Shown one piece after another: positions 34,703 to 42,668 of a stretch of DNA of 50,551 bases. The stretch's first letter is position 1, and each line of letters opens with the position of its first letter. Position numbers and translations under genes: made by a program. The stretch is taken from contig NZ_JACSWA010000366.1 in the NCBI RefSeq assembly GCF_016888125.1, positions 1 to 50,551 on the forward strand. The letters are read 5' to 3'. Origin of the DNA: Spirulina sp. CCY15215. GTDB taxonomy: Bacteria; Cyanobacteriota; Cyanobacteriia; Cyanobacteriales; Spirulinaceae. The notes under the pieces were generated by a model that was not told where the DNA came from, did not search any database, and saw nothing but the letters and a program-made list of their open reading frames with translations.

Positions 34703-35401
34703 TTAGGCAGCAAAATTGCTTTTACCACAGTGTTTATTAGCGGGAACAGCTTCCATCATCTTTTTCGGATTGGCAAGATTTAAGTCTTTCATAAAGGCAA
34801 TAAAATCATCGCGATCGCGTCCGACAAAACGAGGATTAAACTGCTTTTCTTCTCCGATCGCAGACATGGTTTGCCCGCGATAGTCGTGACCGGGATAGAC
34901 GAGGGTTTCCTCTGGTAGGGTAAATAGCCGTTGCGTGACGGCATCATAAAGTATTCCGGCATCACCACTTTGAAAATCAGTACGCCCGCACCCTCGAATA
35001 AATAAGGCATCTCCGGTTAAAACCCGATCGCCATTGACGAGATAGGCCAAATGGCTGTCAGTATGTCCAAGGGTGGCGATCGCTTCGATCTCAATTGTCC
35101 CCAGTTGGAGAATTTCTCCATCTTTTATATGTCGATCTGCACAGGCTACATTGGCATTATCTGGGACGATCCCCTGACACCCAGTAAGTTCTCGCAGTTT
35201 TCCGGTTCCGGTGATGTGATCGGCATGAATATGGGTTTCTAAGCCATAGCGTAGAACTAGCCCCAATTCCTCAATCAGTTTGAGATCGCGATCGACCTGT
35301 TCCAAGACGGGATCGACAAGAGCCGCATCTCCCGTCCCGCGATCGGCGATGAGATAAGTATAGGTATAGGTTTCCCTGTCAAAGAGTTGACGAAATAGCA
35401 T
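34703..35401 (-). CDS. MBL-fold persulfide dioxygenase-like hydrolase
   Basis: The 232-residue protein has the metallo-beta-lactamase fold with the metal-binding HIHADHITGTGKL (H-x-H-x-D-H), TLGHTDSHLAY, DALFIRGCGRTDFQ and YPGHDYRG. The ETHE1/persulfide-dioxygenase group is marked by the GCGRTDFQ region and the mono-iron site, so it would oxidise glutathione persulfide to sulfite. A glyoxalase-II or rhodanese-associated role is the alternative. It starts ATG 35401 after GAGGGAGAAAA. It heads an operon with rhodanese and TauE. A regulator such as BigR/ArsR is not seen beside it. Confidence 0.88.
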   Translation of the reverse strand: MLFRQLFDRETYTYTYLIADRGTGDAALVDPVLEQVDRDLKLIEELGLVLRYGLETHIHADHITGTGKLRELTGCQGIVPDNANVACADRHIKDGEILQLGTIEIEAIATLGHTDSHLAYLVNGDRVLTGDALFIRGCGRTDFQSGDAGILYDAVTQRLFTLPEETLVYPGHDYRGQTMSAIGEEKQFNPRFVGRDRDDFIAFMKDLNLANPKKMMEAVPANKHCGKSNFAA

Positions 35402-35516
35402 TTTTCTCCCTCTTAGTTTGTAGTGGGGTTCTTAATTTCAATATATCACCATATAAGAATATTGGCATCAAAAAAAATGAATCTTTACCTTTCGGGACTG
35501 ACCCATTGAAACACTA

Positions 35517-35533
35517 GCGGGCAAGATACCCGC
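35517..35533. repeat. Dispersed GCGGG hairpin repeat
   Basis: GCGGG and CCCGC flank CAAGATA in a small perfect stem, followed by ACGATAAC. It lies just after the sigF stop and before the MBL gene's upstream region. It is a scattered cyanobacterial-type repeat; a terminator role for sigF is possible but there is no T-run. Confidence 0.45.
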
Positions 35534-35544
35534 ACGATAACGAT

Positions 35545-36306
35545 TCAAGCCACTTGTAATAATCTTTCTAGCTGTTGAATGCCGCGATCGACATAACGGG
35601 TCACTGTCATGGGACTGATACCAATTTTTTTAGCGGCTTCCTTACGGGTCAAATTTTTGAGAAAGACCAACTCGAGGGCAGTTTGCGTCTTCTCCTCCAA
35701 CTGGTCGATCGCATTCATTAATTGCGAGCATTCTTCTCGTTGCTCTCGATGAAAGGTAATACTAACATCAGCTAACGTATCCGCCAAAGTAATATTCGAG
35801 TCTACCTGCCGCGTTACCGTGGCATCTAAACTGAGCAATAGGCGATTTTTGACCGCCATTTTGCACTCTCGCCATTCTTGCAGAGATACCCCGAGAGATT
35901 GGGCAATTTCGCTATCTTCGGGAATGCGTCCCAGTTCCGTCCGCAATTGTTTGCTAACTTTCTGCGATCGCCCGTGGAGTTCTTGCCAACGACGGGGAAT
36001 TTTGATAATTGTCCCCTTATCTCGTAAATAATGCAGGATTTCGCCGCGAACGTAAGGCAGTGCAAAAGAACTAAAAGCTCGGCCTTGTTTGGGATCGAAG
36101 CGATCGATCGCTCGGATCAACCCTAAATATCCCGTTTGCTCCAAATCTTCATAGGGTTCGTTACACTGACGACAGAGTTGATGAGCCACTTTGCGGACGA
36201 GGCCGCTATTTAACTCAATCAATTCATTTCGCAAGTTTAGGGAGCGATCGCGGGAGTAGGCGACCAATAGTTCAATATCGCGAGTTCGCAGGGCAGAATG
36301 TGTCAT
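35545..36306 (-). CDS. sigF: Group 3 RNA polymerase sigma factor, SigF type
   Basis: The 253-residue sigma factor has region 2 (YEDLEQTGYLGLIRAIDRFDPKQGRAFSSFALPYVRGEILHYLRDKGTIIKIPRRWQEL), region 3 and region 4 (LEEKTQTALELVFLKNLTRKEAAKKIGISPMTVTRYVDRGIQQLERLL). The short N-terminus lacks region 1.1. This is the cyanobacterial SigF group, linked in studied species to pilus/motility and stress genes. No anti-sigma factor is seen next to it. Its neighbours are the sulfur module downstream and the restriction pair upstream. Confidence 0.9.
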   Translation of the reverse strand: MTHSALRTRDIELLVAYSRDRSLNLRNELIELNSGLVRKVAHQLCRQCNEPYEDLEQTGYLGLIRAIDRFDPKQGRAFSSFALPYVRGEILHYLRDKGTIIKIPRRWQELHGRSQKVSKQLRTELGRIPEDSEIAQSLGVSLQEWRECKMAVKNRLLLSLDATVTRQVDSNITLADTLADVSITFHREQREECSQLMNAIDQLEEKTQTALELVFLKNLTRKEAAKKIGISPMTVTRYVDRGIQQLERLLQVA

Positions 36307-36429
36307 TACTCAATTACATTGGCTAGTAAGTATAAGCACCTAATTGTTGGAAATTGCTCCAAAATGGGTGCATCCACTTATGACTCTCACGTTCATTGTG
36401 GAAATTTTGCGACCTTTCCACCATCGTTG

Positions 36430-36945
36430 TTATACGGAAATCTCAGAGGGCGATCGCGATCGCATCCGCAAAAATACTGATCCTGAACAATCCAGAAAAA
36501 TGTGATGGATTAATATTGGCTTTCCTGTAGCTCTTTCATGTTCGCTCAACCATTCATAAGGAATATCTTCTATCACGATAACTCGTTGCAGTTTTTGTTT
36601 GATTTTGAGAATATTTTCTGAATCTTTATCAAATTTTCCTTTTAGTTGTTTTTCCCAGCGATCGCAATCATCACTTTGAATATAAGCAATCATTGCAGCT
36701 TCAGGACATTCAGAGGCATATATACCATTAATAAAGCGCTGTAATCCATCTTCTCCTGTATATTCACCAATTGGACAACTATTTTTACGCAATCGCTTTG
36801 CTTCAAAAATATACTCTAATCTTGGTTGAAAAATGCTACATTCAACAACAATATCTAATCGCCTTCGGTGTTTTCCTTTTCTGCCTTCTCCTAAAATTGG
36901 TCTTTCTTCGTCTACGAAATAGCGATCGAATTTGTTTTGATTCAT
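36430..36945 (-). CDS. Putative PD-(D/E)XK nuclease partner of the Eco57I-type methylase
   Basis: The 171-residue protein from ATG 36945 has D31 (RRRLDIVVE) and E48-A-K50 (YIFEAKRL), the spacing of a PD-(D/E)XK active site with the acid pair and lysine separated by 16 residues. An acidic/Arg-rich N-terminus and a C-terminal helical part follow. ATG 36945 is chosen; it is preceded by AGGAAA, whereas the longer frame begins at a TTG overlapping the methylase stop. The gene begins 33 bp after the methylase stop, so the two probably share a transcript. It is too small to carry specificity itself and probably acts with the methylase, or is a degradation factor; inference. Confidence 0.7.
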   Translation of the reverse strand: MNQNKFDRYFVDEERPILGEGRKGKHRRRLDIVVECSIFQPRLEYIFEAKRLRKNSCPIGEYTGEDGLQRFINGIYASECPEAAMIAYIQSDDCDRWEKQLKGKFDKDSENILKIKQKLQRVIVIEDIPYEWLSEHERATGKPILIHHIFLDCSGSVFLRMRSRSPSEISV

Positions 36946-36977
36946 GTGTAATTTCCTATCGAGAAAATATTTTTGAT

Positions 36978-39900
36978 TCAAAGATTCATAGAAAGAATTT
37001 CAGCAATGATATCATCAGAGTCTAACAAGGCTTGGGTTTCTGTCCAATCAATGAGACGCGCTGTTTTGCAAATATGAATTTTTGAATCTTCTATAATTCG
37101 GAATCCTCTTTGTATATAAACCCATTGGCTAAATTTCTCCCGTAATTTTTGTTGAATTTCTTTGAAGAATGACTGAGAATCCGGATTAACTGGTTGTACG
37201 GTGACATCTAAACTGGTATCGCAGAAAACCAATTCAACGGTACAAATGACTAAATCTTTTGAGTAAATAATTGAGATTTTATGATGTAATTCACTTCCTT
37301 CAGCAAAGCGATCGAGTTCATAAGCTAAACGTTTACTATAAGCAAGTAAATTATCTTGAGTCGGTAAATCGGTAGCAGTACCAACAATTTTCCCTTCGTT
37401 TAAACTAAAACGAACCTTCCAAAATTCTCTAGTAATTGTTCTAATATTTGGAGAAATATTAAAAACTTCTTCTATTTTTCGATCTATCATATCTTGATTG
37501 ATTTCTGCAAATCTCTCAGAATTTTCTAATTCTTCTAGTTGCAGATAAAATTTGGAGAGTTCATTCATTTGTTTATCTGTAAAATCAGGAATAGGAACTT
37601 TTTTTGTTGGTCTAACATAAATTCTATGTCTTCCAAAACCCCATGCAGGACTAATAAAAAATAGATAGTATTTGATAAGGCTTGAATTTAAGAAAATAGT
37701 AAGTGACTGTAAATATTGAGCATCACTAGGTTTTCCTGAAATCCCTACATGAGGATTAGGAATTACAAAATCTAGATCGCTGTAAGCTATGAAATTAGGA
37801 TGAATAACTAAATGAGGAGCAGAAATTAGTTTTAATCCTCCCGGCCTTCTAATATAATAATTTTGTTCTGTCATTTTTTTGAGTATCTTTTTTGGCACAC
37901 TATAAATAAATGATGATTTATTCATTGCCTCAATATTCAGCAATTGTTTATCTATTAATGAAGACTCTCTAACAACTTCACTTTGTTTTTCAACACTTAA
38001 TTTAGAAATATCTTTCCATTCTAATCCTGATGTAATATGCCATCCTTTCTCTTCGCATAGTTCTCCTATAGTGTTAGAAAACAATCGATTCAAACGTTGT
38101 ATAATTTTTTTGTCTCTATAGCTTCCCCATAACGCTAATTTCCACGGCAACATATCTCCTGTTTCAATATCATTGTGAGAAATTGCTTGAATCTCAGTTT
38201 CGTTAATCGTAATTGTCCAAGTTTTATTTTGTTGCTCTTCTTGCCAAGACTTATTAGAAATTTGATTGACCCCGAAAGGAGCATAATGAATAAGATTGGG
38301 TTTACTATAGTTTGAATCTTCTATTTTATAAACAATTGTAGCCACAGCAACTTTTGCTCGTTTATAAAATAATACTCTAGCTAGATGAGAAAAATTTGTT
38401 ACTCTTCTAATTTCATGTTGTTGAAAAAAATCTTTGCGATATTTTTCAGATTCACCATTAAAAAGACTGGATGCCTGAATAAGTAAAGCGACATAACCAA
38501 TTGTTTTATCCAATTTCAGCAGATCGGTAACTCTCCAAGTAAATGCTTCACAAACTCGGTTTCCTGTAACTGTTTTTTGGGAATAAGTTTTCATCCAATT
38601 TCGGATATATTCTTCTCCTTTTGTTTCTTTTTTCAGTTTTATAAAAGGAGGATTTCCGATAATCCAATCAAATTTTTTATTTCTTTTCCAAAATTTAGAG
38701 AGATCGTCAAACAAATCGCATTCAAATACTCTCTCATTATGCAATTTAGGAAACTTGAAATTTTTCTTTTTATGTAAAACTGGTGGTTCTATGTAGTCCA
38801 GCATTGTTAAAATTAAGCTGAATTCAGCAATATAACAAGCATCTCGGTTTCGTTCAACTCCATAGCAACTTTCTAAGAGAATTTCTTTTAATTGTTCAGG
38901 AGAAACTTTTTCATAAAAATTATTTTGAGCTTCTTTTTCAATTAATCGACGATATGCAAGCACGAGAAAAATTCCTGATCCACAGCAAGGATCGAGAATT
39001 TTCATACCTTTTTCTAAAGGTCTTACAGAATTCAATTCAGATATCATATAATCGGCCAATGGTTCAGGAGTATAGATTGCGCCATCCTTTTTACTTTTTC
39101 CTTGGCTGCGTAAGAACTGCTCGTATATTGACGAAAGTAATTCAATGGGAATATATTCAAACTTATATGCCTCAAAATCAAGATGAAGTTGTCCTGATTC
39201 GATGTCGTCACCTTTGAAAACAGAAGCGACTAAGCGAATTTCCTCATCAGAAGGTGCATTTTCTCCAGACAAAGGTAAAGGAAAAATATCACCTTCAAAA
39301 CGCTCTTCTAGAACTTCTATAATACGTCTTAAGCCTTGTAATGTCGCATTTCGACTCAAAACACTATCGAGATTGATTTGCTTTTCCTCTAACCATATAT
39401 CTGAAAGAATTCCCCGATCGCGCAAATAGCGAATATAGACATATTTACCAATCAGAGCATGAGCGATAGATAATTCTAAACCCTTGTTTGTGAGTCGCTT
39501 TCCGAGTTTTTCGAGATTGTTTAATAAATGAACATCCACTCGGCGATCGACCGTTAAATTTTTTGCTTGGACTTTCCAAATATTTCCCGAGTCAATAGAT
39601 TCTGCAAACAGATAATCTACTTGTTTCTCGATCTGAGAAATTTCATTAACCGTACTAATTAATCCTTGCTCTTTCTTCTGAGCAGAATAATCAAATCCCG
39701 TATAAACTCTAATTTGATAGGGAAGAACGACAACTAAAAAGGGAACATAACCAAGATTCCATAGCTTACAATGAATTTCTCTGGCTTCTTCTTCTGTATT
39801 GGCTTCAGCAACGCAAACTACCGATCGCCGAGGTAATATCTCGTCACTGGGAGGACTTGTCCTAAAAACATAAGTTCCTTGAACTCCGGCTTTATGGGCT

Positions 39901-40013
39901 GCACGAAAGAGATGTTCTGTAGAGGGATGAGGATTACTACGCGGGCGATCTGTTGCAATATAATTCTCAGAACCCTCATAATTAAGGATGCCAAGCAATT
40001 CATTCAGTTGCAT
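36978..40013 (-). CDS. Eco57I/TaqI-type N6-adenine DNA methylase, large
   Basis: The 1011-residue protein has an AT-rich gene. Residues 1-300 form a unique N-domain (VVLPYQIRVYTGFDYS, long helices). The helix pair GAIYTPEPLADYMI leads to methylase motif I ILDPCCGSGIF (339-349) and motif IV GNPPF (453-457). The C-terminal 250 residues include a TaqI-C-like target recognition stretch (KKVPIPDFTDKQMNELSKFY). The protein lacks an obvious nuclease active site, so it is a gamma-type N6-adenine methylase whose nuclease could be the small partner downstream. A type IIG, or a two-gene split form, is the likely reading. BREX PglX is similar in general build but no BREX genes are nearby. Its own start MQLNELLGIL is preceded by GGAGAGG. 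Confidence 0.82.
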   Translation of the reverse strand: MQLNELLGILNYEGSENYIATDRPRSNPHPSTEHLFRAAHKAGVQGTYVFRTSPPSDEILPRRSVVCVAEANTEEEAREIHCKLWNLGYVPFLVVVLPYQIRVYTGFDYSAQKKEQGLISTVNEISQIEKQVDYLFAESIDSGNIWKVQAKNLTVDRRVDVHLLNNLEKLGKRLTNKGLELSIAHALIGKYVYIRYLRDRGILSDIWLEEKQINLDSVLSRNATLQGLRRIIEVLEERFEGDIFPLPLSGENAPSDEEIRLVASVFKGDDIESGQLHLDFEAYKFEYIPIELLSSIYEQFLRSQGKSKKDGAIYTPEPLADYMISELNSVRPLEKGMKILDPCCGSGIFLVLAYRRLIEKEAQNNFYEKVSPEQLKEILLESCYGVERNRDACYIAEFSLILTMLDYIEPPVLHKKKNFKFPKLHNERVFECDLFDDLSKFWKRNKKFDWIIGNPPFIKLKKETKGEEYIRNWMKTYSQKTVTGNRVCEAFTWRVTDLLKLDKTIGYVALLIQASSLFNGESEKYRKDFFQQHEIRRVTNFSHLARVLFYKRAKVAVATIVYKIEDSNYSKPNLIHYAPFGVNQISNKSWQEEQQNKTWTITINETEIQAISHNDIETGDMLPWKLALWGSYRDKKIIQRLNRLFSNTIGELCEEKGWHITSGLEWKDISKLSVEKQSEVVRESSLIDKQLLNIEAMNKSSFIYSVPKKILKKMTEQNYYIRRPGGLKLISAPHLVIHPNFIAYSDLDFVIPNPHVGISGKPSDAQYLQSLTIFLNSSLIKYYLFFISPAWGFGRHRIYVRPTKKVPIPDFTDKQMNELSKFYLQLEELENSERFAEINQDMIDRKIEEVFNISPNIRTITREFWKVRFSLNEGKIVGTATDLPTQDNLLAYSKRLAYELDRFAEGSELHHKISIIYSKDLVICTVELVFCDTSLDVTVQPVNPDSQSFFKEIQQKLREKFSQWVYIQRGFRIIEDSKIHICKTARLIDWTETQALLDSDDIIAEILSMNL

Positions 40014-40064
40014 GATATCCTCTCCTTTACTTAATTACAACAATTCTTTTCAGACAAATATACT

Positions 40065-40250
40065 ATGTATCTTAACGAGCTAGGAGAAAATTGTAACAAA
40101 GATTTGTATTCATACTTGACTGAATTTATTTTACGATCGCGATCGCCCCTCCAGAAAAACGATATTGAGAGGCTGAAAGATATGTTGATCAAGAGTGTTT
40201 TCAGACTTCAGATAAAACCGCAATATGAACGATCGCATCTCCTTGATTGA
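40065..40250 (+). CDS. Possible small ORF, doubtful
   Basis: A 61-codon frame starts ATG 40065 (YLNELGENCNKDLYSYLTEF). It overlaps the AspA-like gene stop at its end, in opposite orientation. The gap between the methylase and AspA-like genes is 187 bp, so it could be a small gene divergent from the methylase, but there is no known family and composition is not decisive. It is listed for completeness only. Confidence 0.2.
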   Translation: MYLNELGENCNKDLYSYLTEFILRSRSPLQKNDIERLKDMLIKSVFRLQIKPQYERSHLLD

Positions 40251-41169
40251 CTAAAGGATTTTGCGTATGACCAATTACTAACCCGGTTAAATTTGCTCGA
40301 ACCGAAACCGTTGTTTCTCCAAAGGCATCAAAGATTTTACCAATAACTTGACGTTTTTTAACGCGATCGCCCAGGGTAATAGATAACCGCAAAATCCCGC
40401 TACGAGAAGCACGAACCCATTTTGAGGAATGTACTTCGATGGATTCTACTACAGGGTTAATTGTAATCGGACTTAACATTTCTAACGCGGTCATGGCTCG
40501 AAAAACGCCTTCAACCCCAATACGAATTACTTCCGTATCAAAACGTAATGCTTCTCCCCCTTCGTAAAGTAGTACGGGGATGCCTTTTTTCCCCGCAGCC
40601 TCTCGCAGGGACCCATCTCGCGTATCGGAGTGCAGCATCGCTGGGGCTCCAAAAGCCCGCGCAAAACGAGCAGTTTCTTCATGCTTTAAGTTAGCACGAA
40701 TTTGCGGCAAGTTCGTGCGGCTGTCGGAAGCAGTATGCAGGTCAATTCCGTGGGTACTGCGACTGACAATTTCTTCCATGAATAAATAGGCCAAACGAGA
40801 AGCCAAAGACCCTTTGGGGGAACCTGGAAAACAGCGATTCAAATCCCGGCGATCGGGAAGATAGCGAGACTGTTGTAAAAAACCGAAAATATTCACAATC
40901 GGAACAGCAATTAATGTTCCTCGTAAATTACCCGCACTTAATTGCTGCACAACTTGGCGAATAATTTCCACCCCATTCAATTCGTCCCCGTGAATGGCTG
41001 CACTCAACCACAAAGTGGGACCTTCTTCCCGACCGTGAATGACGGTAATGGGTAGAGAAAGTAATGTTTGGGTAGGAAGTCGCGCTACAGGAAGTTCCAC
41101 GCGCTGGCGTTTTTTAGGGACGAATACGAAGGCGTTACGATGGGGTATATCCAACGACTTAACACTCAC
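40201..41169 (-). CDS. AspA/AstE-family M14 deacylase-like protein
   Basis: The 322-residue protein is a succinylglutamate desuccinylase/aspartoacylase-type zinc enzyme. Motifs are HGDELNGVEIIRQV (metal-binding H-x2-E), GIDLHTASDSRTN (His ligand) and LLYEGGEALRFD (catalytic Glu); a biotinyl-lipoyl-like barrel makes up the C-terminal third. It follows rimK and rimB on the same strand. Because RimK adds glutamates to proteins or peptides, this enzyme may remove or modify such acyl or glutamyl groups; the substrate is not shown. It starts ATG 41169. Confidence 0.85.
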   Translation of the reverse strand: MSVKSLDIPHRNAFVFVPKKRQRVELPVARLPTQTLLSLPITVIHGREEGPTLWLSAAIHGDELNGVEIIRQVVQQLSAGNLRGTLIAVPIVNIFGFLQQSRYLPDRRDLNRCFPGSPKGSLASRLAYLFMEEIVSRSTHGIDLHTASDSRTNLPQIRANLKHEETARFARAFGAPAMLHSDTRDGSLREAAGKKGIPVLLYEGGEALRFDTEVIRIGVEGVFRAMTALEMLSPITINPVVESIEVHSSKWVRASRSGILRLSITLGDRVKKRQVIGKIFDAFGETTVSVRANLTGLVIGHTQNPLVNQGDAIVHIAVLSEV

Positions 41170-41202
41170 TTGTATGAACCAATATTGTTAATTAAATTGT
41201 TA

Positions 41203-42108
41203 TTAATAGGGGATGCGATCGCGGCTTATACCGGAAGCGCCATTTTTGGACACAAAGTCAATGATTTTCCCAGCGACATCAATACCCGTGGCTTTTTCAA
41301 TCCCTTCTAAACCTGGAGAAGAATTCACTTCCATGACTACGGGTCCGTGGTGCGATCGCAATAAATCGACCCCCGCAACCCGCAACCCCATTGCTTTAGC
41401 CGATCGCACAGCCGTACTACGTTCTTCTGGGGTTAATTTAATCGCTTCGGCGTTACCTCCTCGGTGTAAATTGGAGCGAAATTCTCCTTCTGCACCCTGT
41501 CGTTTCATGGAAGCAATCACTTTGTTTCCGACTACTAAACAGCGCAGATCCGCACCCTTGGCTTCTTTAATGAACTCTTGAACTAAAATGTTAACATCCA
41601 AGCCGCGAAAGGCTTCGATGACGGATTTTGCGGCTTGTTGGGTTTCCGCCAAAACAACCCCGATCCCTTGGGTTCCTTCTAAAAGTTTAATCACCAAGGG
41701 CGCACCGCCGACGGTTTCGATCAACCCGTCAATATCTTGGGTCGCGTGGGCGAATCCTGTTACGGGTAAACCGATCCCATCCCGCGCTAAAATCTGCAAA
41801 CAGCGCAATTTATCCCGCGATCGCGAAATCGCTTGAGATTCATTGGCACTAAATACGCCCATAACTTCAAATTGACGCACTACCGCCGTTCCATAAAATG
41901 TTCTTGATGCACCAATGCGAGGAATTACAGCATCAAACTCTTCTAAAGTCGTACCGTTATAAACCACTGTGGGTTTATGAGAAGCAATATTCATATAACA
42001 GCGTAGGTAGTTCACTACCCGCATATCATGCCCCTGATTTTCCCCTGCTTCTTTCAAGCGCCTAGTAGAATATAGTTTGGCATCTTGAGATAAAATTGCA
42101 ATTTTCAT
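41203..42108 (-). CDS. rimK: RimK-type alpha-L-glutamate ligase
   Basis: The 301-residue ATP-grasp enzyme opens [22 protein letters not shown] and has the preATP-grasp part, then the ATP-binding [22 protein letters not shown], and the Mg-binding [19 protein letters not shown] end. It adds glutamate residues to the C-terminus of ribosomal protein S6 in E. coli; in cyanobacteria the acceptor is not settled. It lies between rimB (15 bp upstream) and an AspA-like gene (33 bp downstream), a conserved cluster. Confidence 0.92.
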   Translation of the reverse strand: MKIAILSQDAKLYSTRRLKEAGENQGHDMRVVNYLRCYMNIASHKPTVVYNGTTLEEFDAVIPRIGASRTFYGTAVVRQFEVMGVFSANESQAISRSRDKLRCLQILARDGIGLPVTGFAHATQDIDGLIETVGGAPLVIKLLEGTQGIGVVLAETQQAAKSVIEAFRGLDVNILVQEFIKEAKGADLRCLVVGNKVIASMKRQGAEGEFRSNLHRGGNAEAIKLTPEERSTAVRSAKAMGLRVAGVDLLRSHHGPVVMEVNSSPGLEGIEKATGIDVAGKIIDFVSKNGASGISRDRIPY

Positions 42109-42123
42109 TGAGTTGTTTTTGTA

Positions 42124-42585
42124 CTATTCTTCGTTAAAATCTGTTTGAATTTGTTGTTGGGGATTTTGAATGTAAGAGTTGCCTGCATCCACAAGAAAAC
42201 GCTGTCTTATTGCTTCTCGTCCCAAGAGCATTCTAAACCCCATTTCGTCCCGATTGGTTAAAGTTAGCTCGATCGCCCATCGTTGCCCGCCTAATTCTAC
42301 TATAGTTTGAATGACTGGGCGTAACTGCGCCGCACCGCTAGAACTGCGGACGCTGCGGCGATCGCATAAAATCGCTTCGGCAATGATAACGCGATCGCTG
42401 TCTCGTTGGTAAGGATGAACGCTAAAACGCACCATTGTTTGTCCATCTCGTTCAAATTCGGCGATCGCAAAAGCGTGCAAGGCAGACGATCGCGCCCCTG
42501 TATCAATTTTGGCTTTAATTTCGGGAATATTTAACTCAGGTAAAGCAATATATTCTCGCCAGCCGATCGGAGAAAGTGTAGTCAT
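42124..42585 (-). CDS. rimB: RimB-type retropepsin-like protease
   Basis: The 153-residue protein has one retropepsin-like half, marked by AKIDTGARSSALHAF (DTG aspartate) and followed by a beta-rich part ending in RMLLGREAIRQRFLVDAGNSY. Despite the database name ATP-dependent zinc protease, the DTGA motif is that of an aspartic protease. In Pseudomonas, RimB works against RimK glutamylation. The gene leads the rimB-rimK-AspA-like operon. Confidence 0.87.
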   Translation of the reverse strand: MTTLSPIGWREYIALPELNIPEIKAKIDTGARSSALHAFAIAEFERDGQTMVRFSVHPYQRDSDRVIIAEAILCDRRSVRSSSGAAQLRPVIQTIVELGGQRWAIELTLTNRDEMGFRMLLGREAIRQRFLVDAGNSYIQNPQQQIQTDFNEE

Positions 42586-42627
42586 GTAAATTATTGATGA
42601 TCGCTCCTTTTTGAGTTTAAATTACTG

Positions 42628-42647
42628 TTGCCTCTTGCCTCTTGCCT
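42628..42647. repeat. Heptamer tandem repeat (TTGCCTC)n, intergenic copy
   Basis: Nearly three copies of TTGCCTC lie between the rimB start and the end of the PPC-protease gene. The same unit occurs inside ureF at 3504-3521. Confidence 0.6.
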
Positions 42648-42668
42648 AGCAGATAGTGCTATAAAAAA

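Noticed and set aside
36946-36981. Longer start of the small nuclease-like gene from 36981
   Set aside because: It is a TTG overlapping the methylase stop. The ATG at 36945 has an AGGAAA ribosome site.
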